A stretch of 64,000 nucleotides of DNA from Deltaproteobacteria bacterium (lineage in GTDB: Bacteria > Desulfobacterota > Syntrophobacteria > Syntrophobacterales > Thermodesulforhabdaceae), in assembly GCA_019309115.1 (NCBI GenBank), contig JAFDGW010000015.1, positions 1-64,000 of the forward strand, given 5' to 3'. Under the pieces are notes generated by a model that made no database searches, was not told the origin of the DNA, and was given only the letters and a program-made list of their open reading frames with translations. Shown here piece after piece: positions 46,071-54,108 of the stretch. Made by a program: the position numbers and the translations under genes. The first letter of the stretch is position 1, and each line of letters starts with the position of its first letter.

Positions 46071-47444
46071 ATGCAGAATATTATTAAATCTACTTATAGG
46101 TTTATAACGTCTCTTCGCTGTGCCATTGTACTTTTAATAGTACTGGCAATTTCTTCGATAATCGGAACGGTAATTCCTCAGGGAATGCCAGATGAAGCTG
46201 TTATTGCCACTTATGGAAGAGATTCTTTAAAAGCATGGTTCATAACCCACCTACATCTGAACGACCTTTATCATTCTCCCTGGTTTCAATTCCTTTTGAC
46301 CGTACTAGCAGTGAACATAATACTTTGCACCGTGGAGCACTTTCCCAAGACTATGAAACTTTGGACTCACGAACATAGGGATCTGTCGCCAGAGCGTCTC
46401 AAAAAATTTTCTCTGTCTCGTGAATTCAAAAGCGATTTTGGTTTCAAGCAGACCGTGGAAACCATCCGAAAAGTTTTAGGCAACCGCTTTGGCAATATAA
46501 AAGAGTTTAACAAGCCTATCGATGGACAATGGGGCTGTATTGCTCATAAGGGACGGTTTTCTCTGTTCATGGTGTATGGTATTCATCTCTCCATAATCCT
46601 GATTCTATTGGGAGCTTTTGTTGGTTCGGTGCTGGGTTTTAGAGGGATGATGACCATAGTTGAAGGTGATTCCGACAATCTTGTAAGGCTGGCCCGAAAA
46701 AATAAGGCCATAAAACTTCCCTTCACAGTGCGATGCGACGATTTTCGCGTTGAATTTTACGAAAACGGCATGCCCAAAGAATACATTTCGTTCATCACCG
46801 TTTTGAAAGGGAAGATGGAAGTTCAAAAAGCCAGGATTAAAGTAAATGAACCATTTACTTATGAAGGTGTAACCTTTTATCAGGCGTCTTATGGTTCACT
46901 TATCAATGAAGTAACCCTGGTGCTAACCGATCCAGAAGCAGGGAAGTCTTGGACGGTTACTGTAAAACCAGACAAGCCGGCTTTTTTGGAATCTCAAGGA
47001 ATAACGGTGCATGTGCTTGATTTCCGAGAAGACTTCAGCGGATTTGGGCCCGCCGTTGCCGTTGCCATTATGGAACCGAACAAAAAACCAGAAGGTTCGT
47101 GGATTCTTATTAAGTTTCCTAAATTTCACGGAAACAGAATCGGGAAATACCGCGTAGCTGTCGAAGACTACAAAACTATTTATTACACCGGCCTTCAAGT
47201 AAAGAGAGATCCAGGTGTCTGGATTGTGTGGATTGGCTTTGGTGCCTTCATCGTGTTTCTCTTTGCTACTTTTTACTGGAGCTATCGTAACGTGTGGGTA
47301 TCGGTGGTACATGATAATGATGGAACCAGGGTTTTCATGGCCGGGCGGTCCAGCAGGAATTCCTTTGCTTTTGAAAGGGAATTCGATAAGGTTTGTGCGG
47401 AAATTATGCGTGCCTTTTCGATGATGGAGGCAGAAGGGAGATGA
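46071..47444 (+). CDS. resB: Cytochrome c biogenesis protein ResB
   Basis: 457 residues. ResB family layout: transmembrane segments near residues 15-35, 75-90 and 168-190, a large periplasmic domain (about 200-385), and a last transmembrane segment around 388-410 (VWIVWIGFGAFIVFLFATFYW in shorter blocks). It works with CcsA in System II heme delivery to c-type cytochromes. A GGAGG precedes the ATG. The ccsA ATG overlaps its stop. Confidence 0.92.
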   Translation: MQNIIKSTYRFITSLRCAIVLLIVLAISSIIGTVIPQGMPDEAVIATYGRDSLKAWFITHLHLNDLYHSPWFQFLLTVLAVNIILCTVEHFPKTMKLWTHEHRDLSPERLKKFSLSREFKSDFGFKQTVETIRKVLGNRFGNIKEFNKPIDGQWGCIAHKGRFSLFMVYGIHLSIILILLGAFVGSVLGFRGMMTIVEGDSDNLVRLARKNKAIKLPFTVRCDDFRVEFYENGMPKEYISFITVLKGKMEVQKARIKVNEPFTYEGVTFYQASYGSLINEVTLVLTDPEAGKSWTVTVKPDKPAFLESQGITVHVLDFREDFSGFGPAVAVAIMEPNKKPEGSWILIKFPKFHGNRIGKYRVAVEDYKTIYYTGLQVKRDPGVWIVWIGFGAFIVFLFATFYWSYRNVWVSVVHDNDGTRVFMAGRSSRNSFAFEREFDKVCAEIMRAFSMMEAEGR

Positions 47445-48277
47445 GCAGTTCTTTTGTTCTGAGCCTGGTTACCTTTGGGTGGCTCGCCTGTTCGATACTT
47501 TATGTTTCGTTGATGGTTTACAGGAAACCGTTTCTGGGTCATGTTGCAAAGCTCTCCGCTTTTCTGGTCTTGTTTGCTCACACGGCCGGGCTATTGTTAA
47601 GATGGAAGGAATCTTACGATATGGGTATTGGCCATGCCCCACTGTCAAACCTGTATGAATCGCTGGTTTTCGGAGCGTGGGCGCTCATGGCCGTGTATCT
47701 GTTCTTCGAGCAGAAATACGGGAACCCTGTTTTTGGTGCGGTTCCATCGCTTCTTGCCTTTCTGGCAATGGCGTATGCGTCTTTCTCGCCAGGTGTCGAT
47801 AGCAGAATTCAGCCCCTGATTCCAGCTCTTAAAAGCAACTGGCTGATAGCTCACGTGATTACATGCTTTTTGGGCTACGCCGCCTTTGGTGTATCTTTTG
47901 GTATAAGTCTGGTATATATCGTTAAAAAGAAATTTCCCCATTCCAAGCTTGCGTCTCTTTTTACAGACATGCGCGTCCTGGAAGAGTTTAACTATCAGAC
48001 GATCATGTTCGGTTTCCTCTGGCTCACGATCGGTATTATAACCGGATCGGTTTGGGCCAATTCGGCTTGGGGTTCCTATTGGAGCTGGGATCCGAAAGAG
48101 ACTTGGTCGCTTATTACATGGCTTGTCTATGCAGCGGTTTTGCATGCCCGATCTGTAAGGAATTGGCGGGGAATGAGAGTTGCTGTTATGTCCATTGCCG
48201 GTTTTGGTTGCGTGCTTTTTACGTATTTTGGGGTTAACTTTTTACTTAGCGGGCTTCATGCCTACGCTACAAAATGA
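47441..48277 (+). CDS. ccsA: Cytochrome c biogenesis protein CcsA (ResC)
   Basis: 278 residues from the ATG at 47441, which overlaps the resB TGA (ATGA); an upstream in-frame codon at 47393 is inside resB. About eight transmembrane segments are seen. The tryptophan-rich heme-handling signature is WGSYWSWDPKETW, preceded by His in the membrane (LIAHV) and followed by His in AVLHAR. CcsA and ResB together form the System II heme-lyase. The need for c-type cytochromes fits a respiratory anaerobe. Confidence 0.93.
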   Translation: MSSSFVLSLVTFGWLACSILYVSLMVYRKPFLGHVAKLSAFLVLFAHTAGLLLRWKESYDMGIGHAPLSNLYESLVFGAWALMAVYLFFEQKYGNPVFGAVPSLLAFLAMAYASFSPGVDSRIQPLIPALKSNWLIAHVITCFLGYAAFGVSFGISLVYIVKKKFPHSKLASLFTDMRVLEEFNYQTIMFGFLWLTIGIITGSVWANSAWGSYWSWDPKETWSLITWLVYAAVLHARSVRNWRGMRVAVMSIAGFGCVLFTYFGVNFLLSGLHAYATK

Positions 48278-48286
48278 GAAAAGCTT

Positions 48287-48565
48287 ATGTTTAATTTAGG
48301 TTTTCAGGAATTGCTTGTTATTCTCATAGTTGCAGTAATCGTGGTCGGGCCAAAGAATTTGCCGAACGTGGCCAGAGCCTTGGGAAAGGCCTATGCAGAA
48401 TTCAGAAGAGCCATGCGAGATTTGCAGGAGACGGTGGAGTCCACTGATGTGGTGAAAGAATTCAAGGAAGAAGTCAATAGGGTGCAGCATGGAATCCGTA
48501 AGCTTCCGCATGAACTCCAACAGCCTGAAAGAGAGCAGAACTCTTCTGCTAAAACTGAGCGATGA
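48287..48565 (+). CDS. Sec-independent translocase TatA/TatB family protein
   Basis: 92 residues. One N-terminal transmembrane helix (FQELLVILIVAVIVVGP) is followed by an amphipathic helix (LPNVARALGKAYAEFRRAMRDL) and a charged tail, the Tat A/B layout. The EL before the helix and the GP after it fit TatB slightly better than TatA, but a single bifunctional protein is possible. It overlaps tatC by 4 bp. Confidence 0.88.
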   Translation: MFNLGFQELLVILIVAVIVVGPKNLPNVARALGKAYAEFRRAMRDLQETVESTDVVKEFKEEVNRVQHGIRKLPHELQQPEREQNSSAKTER

Positions 48566-49332
48566 GTGTCCACGGACCAGAAGATAAAGCCCCGTTTCTC
48601 GAGCATCTGGAAGAACTCCGGAAGCGTCTCATAATCTGTCTGGCCGCGGTGGCCGTTGGGTTTGTCATAAGCTATGGTTTTAAAGAAAAGATTTTTGAAA
48701 TTCTAATGTTGCCCCTCGTAAATGCCCTTCCATCAGGGCAGGGCAAGCACCTGATTTACACTGCCCCTCATGAAGCATTCCTTACTTACCTGAAGGTATC
48801 ACTACTTGGCGGCATAGCTCTTGCCATACCAGTCATCATCTTTGAATTCTGGCGCTTTGTGGCTCCAGGACTTTATGAACACGAAAAAAAATATCTCTTT
48901 CCGATTGTTATCCTTTCGGTGCTGTTTTTCCTTGGAGGTGCGTTGTTTGGCTATTTCGTTGTGTTTCCGTTCGGTTTTCGGTTTTTTGTGTCTTTTGCTT
49001 CTCCGCATATTGTCCCCATGATTTCCACCAGAGAATTTTTCTCCTTTGCAGTTAGGCTTCTTCTGGTTTTCGGTTTGATATTTGAAATGCCACTCGTGGT
49101 ATTTTTCATGGCAAGACTTGGTCTGATTTCTGATAATTTTCTTAGAAGGCAAAGAAAGTATGCAATTGTTTTAGTTTTTACCGTAGCAGCCATATTAACG
49201 CCGCCGGACGTGATGACCCAGCTTTTCATGGCAGGACCGCTACTGGTGCTTTATGAATTGAGCGTGTGGATTGCTTACTTTTTTTCAAAGAAAGATGTGA
49301 AAGGTGAAGAACAGAATGGTGAGGTGAGTTGA
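48562..49332 (+). CDS. tatC: Sec-independent translocase TatC
   Basis: 256 residues with six transmembrane segments. The N-terminal FLEHLEELRKRLI motif and the second-loop F(E)FWRFVAPGLYEHEKKY are the signal-peptide recognition features of TatC. It exports folded cofactor proteins with twin-arginine signals. Its ATG overlaps the tatA/B stop. Confidence 0.96.
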   Translation: MSVHGPEDKAPFLEHLEELRKRLIICLAAVAVGFVISYGFKEKIFEILMLPLVNALPSGQGKHLIYTAPHEAFLTYLKVSLLGGIALAIPVIIFEFWRFVAPGLYEHEKKYLFPIVILSVLFFLGGALFGYFVVFPFGFRFFVSFASPHIVPMISTREFFSFAVRLLLVFGLIFEMPLVVFFMARLGLISDNFLRRQRKYAIVLVFTVAAILTPPDVMTQLFMAGPLLVLYELSVWIAYFFSKKDVKGEEQNGEVS

Positions 49333-49333
49333 G

Positions 49334-49993
49334 ATGAGTGAACCCTTGATGCTTGTTATAGCTACCAGAAATGCCGGAAAATCAGCGGAAATAAAGGATC
49401 TACTGAAGGATTTTCCCATTGAAGTGCGGGATTTGAACGACTTTGGACCAATCCCCGAGCCTGCTGAAGACGGAGAAACTTTTGAAGAAAACGCATACAA
49501 AAAGGCTTCCTTTACAGCAAAGGTTCTGGGGATTCCTGCTCTTGCCGACGATTCTGGGCTTGAAGTGGAAGCCCTCGATGGTCGTCCTGGAGTTCATTCG
49601 GCGCGGTTTGCCGGACCCAACGCAACGGATGAAGAAAACAATGCCAAGCTTCTGGAAGAGCTAAAAGGCGCTTCTAACCGAAAGGCACGGTTTACCTGTG
49701 TAATATCCATAGCTGTACCGGCTGGGTTTGCCCTGACCTATGAAGGAACCTGCGAGGGGATTATACTTGAGGAACCTCGTGGGAGTGGAGGATTTGGCTA
49801 CGATCCGCTTTTCTTTTACCCACCTGCTGGAAAGACTTTTGCGGAGATGACCAGAGAGGAGAAGTCGCGGGTAAGTCATCGAGGTAAGGCTTTGAGAGAG
49901 CTAAGAGCAGAATTTGACAAGGTGATAGTGTGGCTTCGTCAGAGGCTTGAGGAAGAGCGAAGAATGCTTGGATTAGGCGATCATGAACACTGA
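49334..49993 (+). CDS. rdgB: XTP/dITP diphosphatase (RdgB/HAM1)
   Basis: 219 residues. The N-terminal LVIATRNAGKSAEIKDLL, then EDGETFEENAYKKA and ADDSGLEVEALDGRPGVHSARFAG, and GGFGYDPLFFYP and SHRGKAL are all family landmarks. The enzyme removes non-canonical purine triphosphates. The C-terminus has about 15 extra residues. It overlaps the next gene by 11 bp. Confidence 0.95.
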   Translation: MSEPLMLVIATRNAGKSAEIKDLLKDFPIEVRDLNDFGPIPEPAEDGETFEENAYKKASFTAKVLGIPALADDSGLEVEALDGRPGVHSARFAGPNATDEENNAKLLEELKGASNRKARFTCVISIAVPAGFALTYEGTCEGIILEEPRGSGGFGYDPLFFYPPAGKTFAEMTREEKSRVSHRGKALRELRAEFDKVIVWLRQRLEEERRMLGLGDHEH

Positions 49994-50480
49994 TAGGGCA
50001 GTATTCTTGGACAGATTGAATGGACTTTTAAGTGAGTGGGAGAAGAAAAAACCTCCGCTTTGGACCTTACTCAAGGAGCTTGACGACCTGGCTCGCCAGA
50101 GAAAAGAATTCATTATCGATCCGCTGGTTCAAAACGATGTTTTCATGTGCACAGGCACTCTTGATGACGGCTGGGGACATGGCCTTCAGGTTATACATAA
50201 GGCATTGGACGTTCTGGGAGTGCGTTACAGGTTTCTGGGGCTTCTCCTTGACTGGCGGGATGTAATAGATGCATGTCAATCATTCAGGCCAAACCTTCTG
50301 GGCCTGACGGTCCTTCACGAAAGCAGCGAGGATGAGCTTAGGCGGGTAGTGGAAAACATCCCTGGTGGGATCACTGTTATGGTTGGAGGCAATCCCTGCT
50401 GGGCTGAGCTTTCTTTGTGGCCCCAAGTGATATATATGCAAAACGTAATCAAGTTTTTCAGGTTTTTTCTTAATTTGTAA
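49983..50480 (+). CDS. Protein with a degenerate B12-binding-like fold
   Basis: 165 residues. Residues about 50-150 read like a cobalamin-binding domain of the methyltransferase/mutase type, with alternating strands and helices and a GG near the end (TVMVGGNPC). The usual D-x-H-x-x-G, whose His ligates cobalt, corresponds to DGWGHG here, with Trp in the His position, so base-off B12 binding is doubtful. It overlaps rdgB by 11 bp and precedes a radical SAM gene. I make no specific assignment. Confidence 0.55.
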   Translation: MNTDRAVFLDRLNGLLSEWEKKKPPLWTLLKELDDLARQRKEFIIDPLVQNDVFMCTGTLDDGWGHGLQVIHKALDVLGVRYRFLGLLLDWRDVIDACQSFRPNLLGLTVLHESSEDELRRVVENIPGGITVMVGGNPCWAELSLWPQVIYMQNVIKFFRFFLNL

Positions 50481-50496
50481 GGGGGGAAACTGAGCA

Positions 50497-51444
50497 ATGG
50501 AAAAACAACTTAAATACTATATCCCTGACAGAGAGATATCACTCGCTGAAAAGATAAAAAGGCTGGTGTTGAAGCGGGAGTGGCCGGTGTGGGATTTTCC
50601 AAGGATTATTCAGATTCAAACCGTTGCCGCATGCAATGCCCACTGTGTTTTCTGTCCTCATGGAAAGACCAAGAATCCATTGCCCAAGGGTCGCATGGAC
50701 TGGGATTTGTACCGTGCCATAATTGACGAGTGCACCAGATACCGTATGTGGCGTATAAGCCCTTATCTGATGAATGAACCCCTGATGGATCCAGAAATAG
50801 GCGAAAGAATACGCTACATATCGTCTCGAAAGAAGTTTCCTACCTATACCAAAATAAACACAAATGCGAGTTTGTTAACTGAAGAAATGTCCAGGGATCT
50901 GATAGATTCGGGTCTGGATATTCTGACATGTAGCGTACACGGAATAGATAAAGAAAAGTACGAAAGCACCATGGTTGGCTTGAGACTTGAACAGGTGCTG
51001 GAAAACATTGATCGCTTTCTTGAATTGCAAAAAAAGCTCAAAAGGAAAAAGCCTGAGCTCAGGGTTACAATGGTGCGCACAAAGCTGATAGAGCCTGATG
51101 TGCCCAAAATACTGAGTTATTGGAAAAAGCGTGGGGTTAAAGTAAGCATTCGTCCCATGAGCAATCGAGTGAATGCGAAAGTTGCATCACTTGGCATAAA
51201 TGCGAGGCCTCTTGAACCCTTTGATTGGTGCGTGAGAATGATGCAACAGGCGTATGTAAATGTCAGAGGAGAGTTGCTTCTTTGCTGCAATGACTGGGAA
51301 CAGACAACTATACTGGGCGACGTTCGAAAACAGAGTATCCGTGAAATATGGAATGGCGAGAAGTACAACGACATCAGGCGGCGCTTTCTTGCTGGTAAGT
51401 GGAAAGGACTGCTGTGTGCTGCCTGCCGTATGCAACGTGAATAA
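50497..51444 (+). CDS. Radical SAM/SPASM-domain protein
   Basis: 315 residues. The radical SAM motif is C46-x3-C50-x2-C53 (CNAHCVFC). The C-terminal SPASM-like region has Cys in CVRMM, LLLCCNDW and LLCAACRM together with GDV and SIREIWNGEKYNDIRRRF, the classic pattern for auxiliary cluster binding. Its substrate could be a peptide, protein or small molecule; no short precursor peptide gene is visible next to it. The ATG follows AAGGGGGG by 13 bp. It may act with the preceding B12-fold-like protein. Confidence 0.85.
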   Translation: MEKQLKYYIPDREISLAEKIKRLVLKREWPVWDFPRIIQIQTVAACNAHCVFCPHGKTKNPLPKGRMDWDLYRAIIDECTRYRMWRISPYLMNEPLMDPEIGERIRYISSRKKFPTYTKINTNASLLTEEMSRDLIDSGLDILTCSVHGIDKEKYESTMVGLRLEQVLENIDRFLELQKKLKRKKPELRVTMVRTKLIEPDVPKILSYWKKRGVKVSIRPMSNRVNAKVASLGINARPLEPFDWCVRMMQQAYVNVRGELLLCCNDWEQTTILGDVRKQSIREIWNGEKYNDIRRRFLAGKWKGLLCAACRMQRE

Positions 51445-51468
51445 CGTTACGTAAAAGGAAGACATGCT

Positions 51469-52872
51469 ATGGATGACGAGCGGATAGGTAAGGTATTTAG
51501 GGTTATTGAGGAAAGAAGAGATGCATTCATTGAGGAACTTTTGGATTTTCTGAAGATACCCAGTGTTAGTGCGGACTCAAGCTACAGGATTGATGTTCGC
51601 AGGGCTGCTGAATGGTTGGTCGCTTCTTTGGCTCGTCTCGGCATGGAAACAAAAATCTTTGAGACAGGAAACCATCCCATCGTTTTTGGGGAGCTTTTTA
51701 CGTCTTTTGATAGGCCAACCCTTCTCGTTTACGGTCACTACGATGTTCAGCCACCAGATCCGCTGGATGAATGGACAAACAATCCCTTCGATCCTTCAAT
51801 ACGGGACGGCTATGTTTACGCTAGAGGAGCCAGTGATGACAAGGGACAACTCTTTGCCCATATGAAAGCACTTGATGCCTGGCGCCAGTGTGGCTTTGAA
51901 CTGCCCGTTAATCTGAAATTTGTTTTCGAGGGTGAGGAAGAGATCGGCAGTCCAAGTCTTGAGGCTTTTTTGAAAAACAATGAAGATCTGCTGAAGGCAG
52001 ATGCCGTCGTTATTTCCGATGGCCATCAGTTTGCGAAAGGAATACCCGCGATTACCTATGGCCTCCGGGGCCTTGCCTATTTTGAAGTGGAAGTAGAGGG
52101 TCCGAAAATGGATCTTCACTCCGGTGGATTTGGCGGATTGGTGATGAACCCTATTCATGCCCTTATTTTTATCCTTTCTCGTCTTAAGGACTTAAAAGAT
52201 TGCATTCTGATAGACAATTTCTACGATGATGTAATAATGCCCGACGAAGAAGAGCGAGAAATGATAAGACAGCTTCCCTTCGATGAAGAAGCTCTGAGAA
52301 AGGAACTTGGTGTCCGAGAGCTTTTCGGTGAAGATGGATTTCTACCTTTGGAGCGAAAGTCTTTCAGGCCAACCCTTGACATTAACGGCATCTGGGGCGG
52401 GTACCAGAAAGAGGGGGCCAAAACGATTATTCCTTCAAGAGCTGGGGCAAAAGTCAGCATCAGGCTGGTTCCAAATCAACGCCACGATGTGGTGACTCGA
52501 CTTTTTGTCGAGTATTTGAAGAAAATTGCACCTCCGGCCGTAAAGGTAAATGTCAGGGTTTTAGCTGGCGCTAATCCTGTTCTGGTGGACAGGAAATTGC
52601 CTGAAATGAAAGCAGCGGAACATGCCATTGAGATTGGATTCGGGAAAAAGCCCGTTTTTATTCGTGAAGGCGGAACTATTCCGGTGGTGAATATGTTTTA
52701 CGAAATCCTGGGGGTTAGACCTCTTTTGATGATAGGCTTTGGACGCCCAGACGATAGAATTCACGGTCCCGATGAGAGGTTTCACCTTGACGACTTCCTG
52801 TGCGGGATGAAAACAGCGGTTGCGCTTTGGATTGAGCTTGCGAAGCTATCTTTTCGTAGCGAAGGAAGCTGA
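51469..52872 (+). CDS. M20-family dipeptidase (CNDP-like)
   Basis: 467 residues. Metal and catalytic motifs are GHYDVQPPDPLDEW (about residues 88-101), GASDDKGQL and EGEEEIGSPSL (general base Glu). The lid domain is between them and FIREGGTIPVV. These are zinc peptidases of the M20F type that act on dipeptides. An independent role from the redox cluster downstream is likely; a 255-bp gap separates them. Confidence 0.92.
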   Translation: MDDERIGKVFRVIEERRDAFIEELLDFLKIPSVSADSSYRIDVRRAAEWLVASLARLGMETKIFETGNHPIVFGELFTSFDRPTLLVYGHYDVQPPDPLDEWTNNPFDPSIRDGYVYARGASDDKGQLFAHMKALDAWRQCGFELPVNLKFVFEGEEEIGSPSLEAFLKNNEDLLKADAVVISDGHQFAKGIPAITYGLRGLAYFEVEVEGPKMDLHSGGFGGLVMNPIHALIFILSRLKDLKDCILIDNFYDDVIMPDEEEREMIRQLPFDEEALRKELGVRELFGEDGFLPLERKSFRPTLDINGIWGGYQKEGAKTIIPSRAGAKVSIRLVPNQRHDVVTRLFVEYLKKIAPPAVKVNVRVLAGANPVLVDRKLPEMKAAEHAIEIGFGKKPVFIREGGTIPVVNMFYEILGVRPLLMIGFGRPDDRIHGPDERFHLDDFLCGMKTAVALWIELAKLSFRSEGS

Positions 52873-52907
52873 ACTGTTCGTCAAGAATGGCAAGAGAATG
52901 TTCCAGC

Positions 52908-52928
52908 GGACCCGCTTTAGGGCGGGCC
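52908..52928 (+). terminator. GC-rich hairpin after the M20 peptidase
   Basis: CCCGC (52911-52915) pairs with GCGGG (52922-52926), extended by GG-CC beyond one unpaired A, with loop TTTAGG. A T-run does not follow immediately (CCAGTGAGTTTT), so it is a weak terminator candidate. The rest of 52929-53127 is AT-rich and has no clear gene or promoter; it probably holds the promoter of the redox cluster. Confidence 0.35.
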
Positions 52929-53127
52929 AGTGAGTTTTAAAACAAGGCTCGGAAATGTTGCCTGTACTCTTTGAACCTTAAATTTACTGTTGCAGGACAG
53001 TGTAAAGTTATATTAAACTCGTGTTTGAAGGTTGTGTGATTATGGGCACAAAGCATTCACGCAAATAATGGTATATTTTGGATATATTTGCATAAATGCT
53101 AAAAACAGTCATGTGGAGGGTTCTTAA

Positions 53128-54108
53128 ATGGTTCAGCAGCTACAAGGGTCGGTACTTGTGGTTGGAGGAGGAATTGCCGGGATGCAGGCAGCTCTGGATC
53201 TCGCCGATTCCGGTTATTTTGTATATCTCGTCGAAAAAGAGCCATGCATTGGTGGGGTGATGGCTCAATTGGACAAGACATTTCCCACCAATGATTGTGC
53301 TATGTGAATTATATCACCAAAACTGGTCGAGGTCGGCCGGCATCCGAATATAGAGCTTATTCCTTATGCAGATGTTGAAGAAGTAACGGGTGAAGCGGGA
53401 AACTTTCGAGCCAAGGTAAGAAGGCGTCCGCGGTATGTCAGCCTTGAGAAGTGTACCGGTTGCGGTGAATGCACCGCGACCCAAATTGACGAAGAACATC
53501 CCCCGAAAGAGAAAGACGGGCTCTTGTGGGTTGATCGTATACACATTGATGAACAGGCCTGTGTGCACTGTGGTGAATGTGTGCGAGCTTGCATGAAGGA
53601 AAACCCCGAAAATCCTGCCATGACAAACATTGCCGTCAATAGAATAATTGAGGTTTCTAGATCAAAGGGCGAAATCGAAGAAGAGCCGGTGCTTTTACAG
53701 AAGCTCATTAGAATGAGCATTCAGGAGAGGCGTGATTTTTGGGATGCTCAGTTTCGTAAGTGCATAAAGTGTTATGGTTGCATCGAGATGTGCCCTGTGT
53801 ATCTGGAGCCTCCCGAGAGTCTTCGCTTTGAGAGGTGGATTCCGAAAGGTGAGGTTCCGCCACCATATCCGGCTTTTCATCTACTTAGGGCCTATCATGT
53901 TCTGGACGTTTGTGTTCTTTGTGGTGAGTGTGAACTGACCTGCCCGGTTGGTATTCCCTTGAAGACCCTGCAGGACATTACCCAGTATTTCCCGCCGGAA
54001 AAGGTGTTTGAGCTGGTTCCGGGGCTGGATGAAGATATCCAGAAGGCTATTGTGGAACACTTTACCGGGGTGAGGGGGCAACTCAGGAGGATGGACTATG
54101 CCGTTTGA
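53128..54108 (+). CDS. HdrA N-terminal half with selenocysteine, fused to an FlxC/HdrC-like iron-sulfur tail
   Basis: 326 residues if the in-frame TGA at 53305-53307 is read as selenocysteine (residue 60). Residues 1-60 are the FAD-binding N-terminus of HdrA ([20 protein letters not shown], then FPTNDCAMU, where other HdrA have DCxMC). Residues 61-115 continue as HdrA ([15 protein letters not shown] ... KCTGCGEC). After that the protein leaves the HdrA pattern: a ferredoxin motif [11 protein letters not shown] (145-155), then [12 protein letters not shown] (212-223) and [12 protein letters not shown] (262-273), with FHLLRAYH between them as in the FlxC-like protein at 59898. A SECIS-like hairpin follows the TGA at 53323-53340. 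GTGGAGGG precedes the ATG. A point mutation to a stop is the alternative, but the match both sides of the TGA argues for readthrough. Overlaps fdhA by 11 bp. Confidence 0.85.
53305..53307 (+). other. In-frame UGA, predicted selenocysteine codon
   Basis: The codon lies in frame 60 codons after the ATG and the family sequence is continuous on both sides, with DCAM before it and [15 protein letters not shown] after. In HdrA homologues this position is Cys or selenocysteine and binds an iron-sulfur cluster or takes part in it. Needs selA, selB, selC and selD elsewhere in the genome. Confidence 0.82.
53323..53340 (+). promoter_or_regulatory. Bacterial SECIS-like hairpin
   Basis: Starting 15 bases after the TGA, CTGGTC (53323-53328) pairs with GGCCGG (53335-53340) in six pairs (two G-U) over the loop GAGGUC. 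The apical GGU at 53331-53333 resembles the SelB-binding loop of E. coli fdhF (AGGUCU). The spacing is a few bases longer than the 11 in fdhF, within the range reported for bacteria. Confidence 0.6.

Noticed and set aside
53041-53060. A possible sigma-54 promoter (TGGGCACAAAGCATTC) before the redox cluster.
   Set aside because: The GG and GC dinucleotides are not at the required 10-bp spacing, so it does not fit the -24/-12 pattern.
53128-53307. Reading the first redox gene as a pseudogene with a premature stop.
   Set aside because: The family sequence is intact directly before and after the TGA, the codon is at a Cys/Sec position of HdrA, the reading frame stays open for 266 more codons, and a SECIS-like hairpin follows. 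Readthrough is the simpler explanation.
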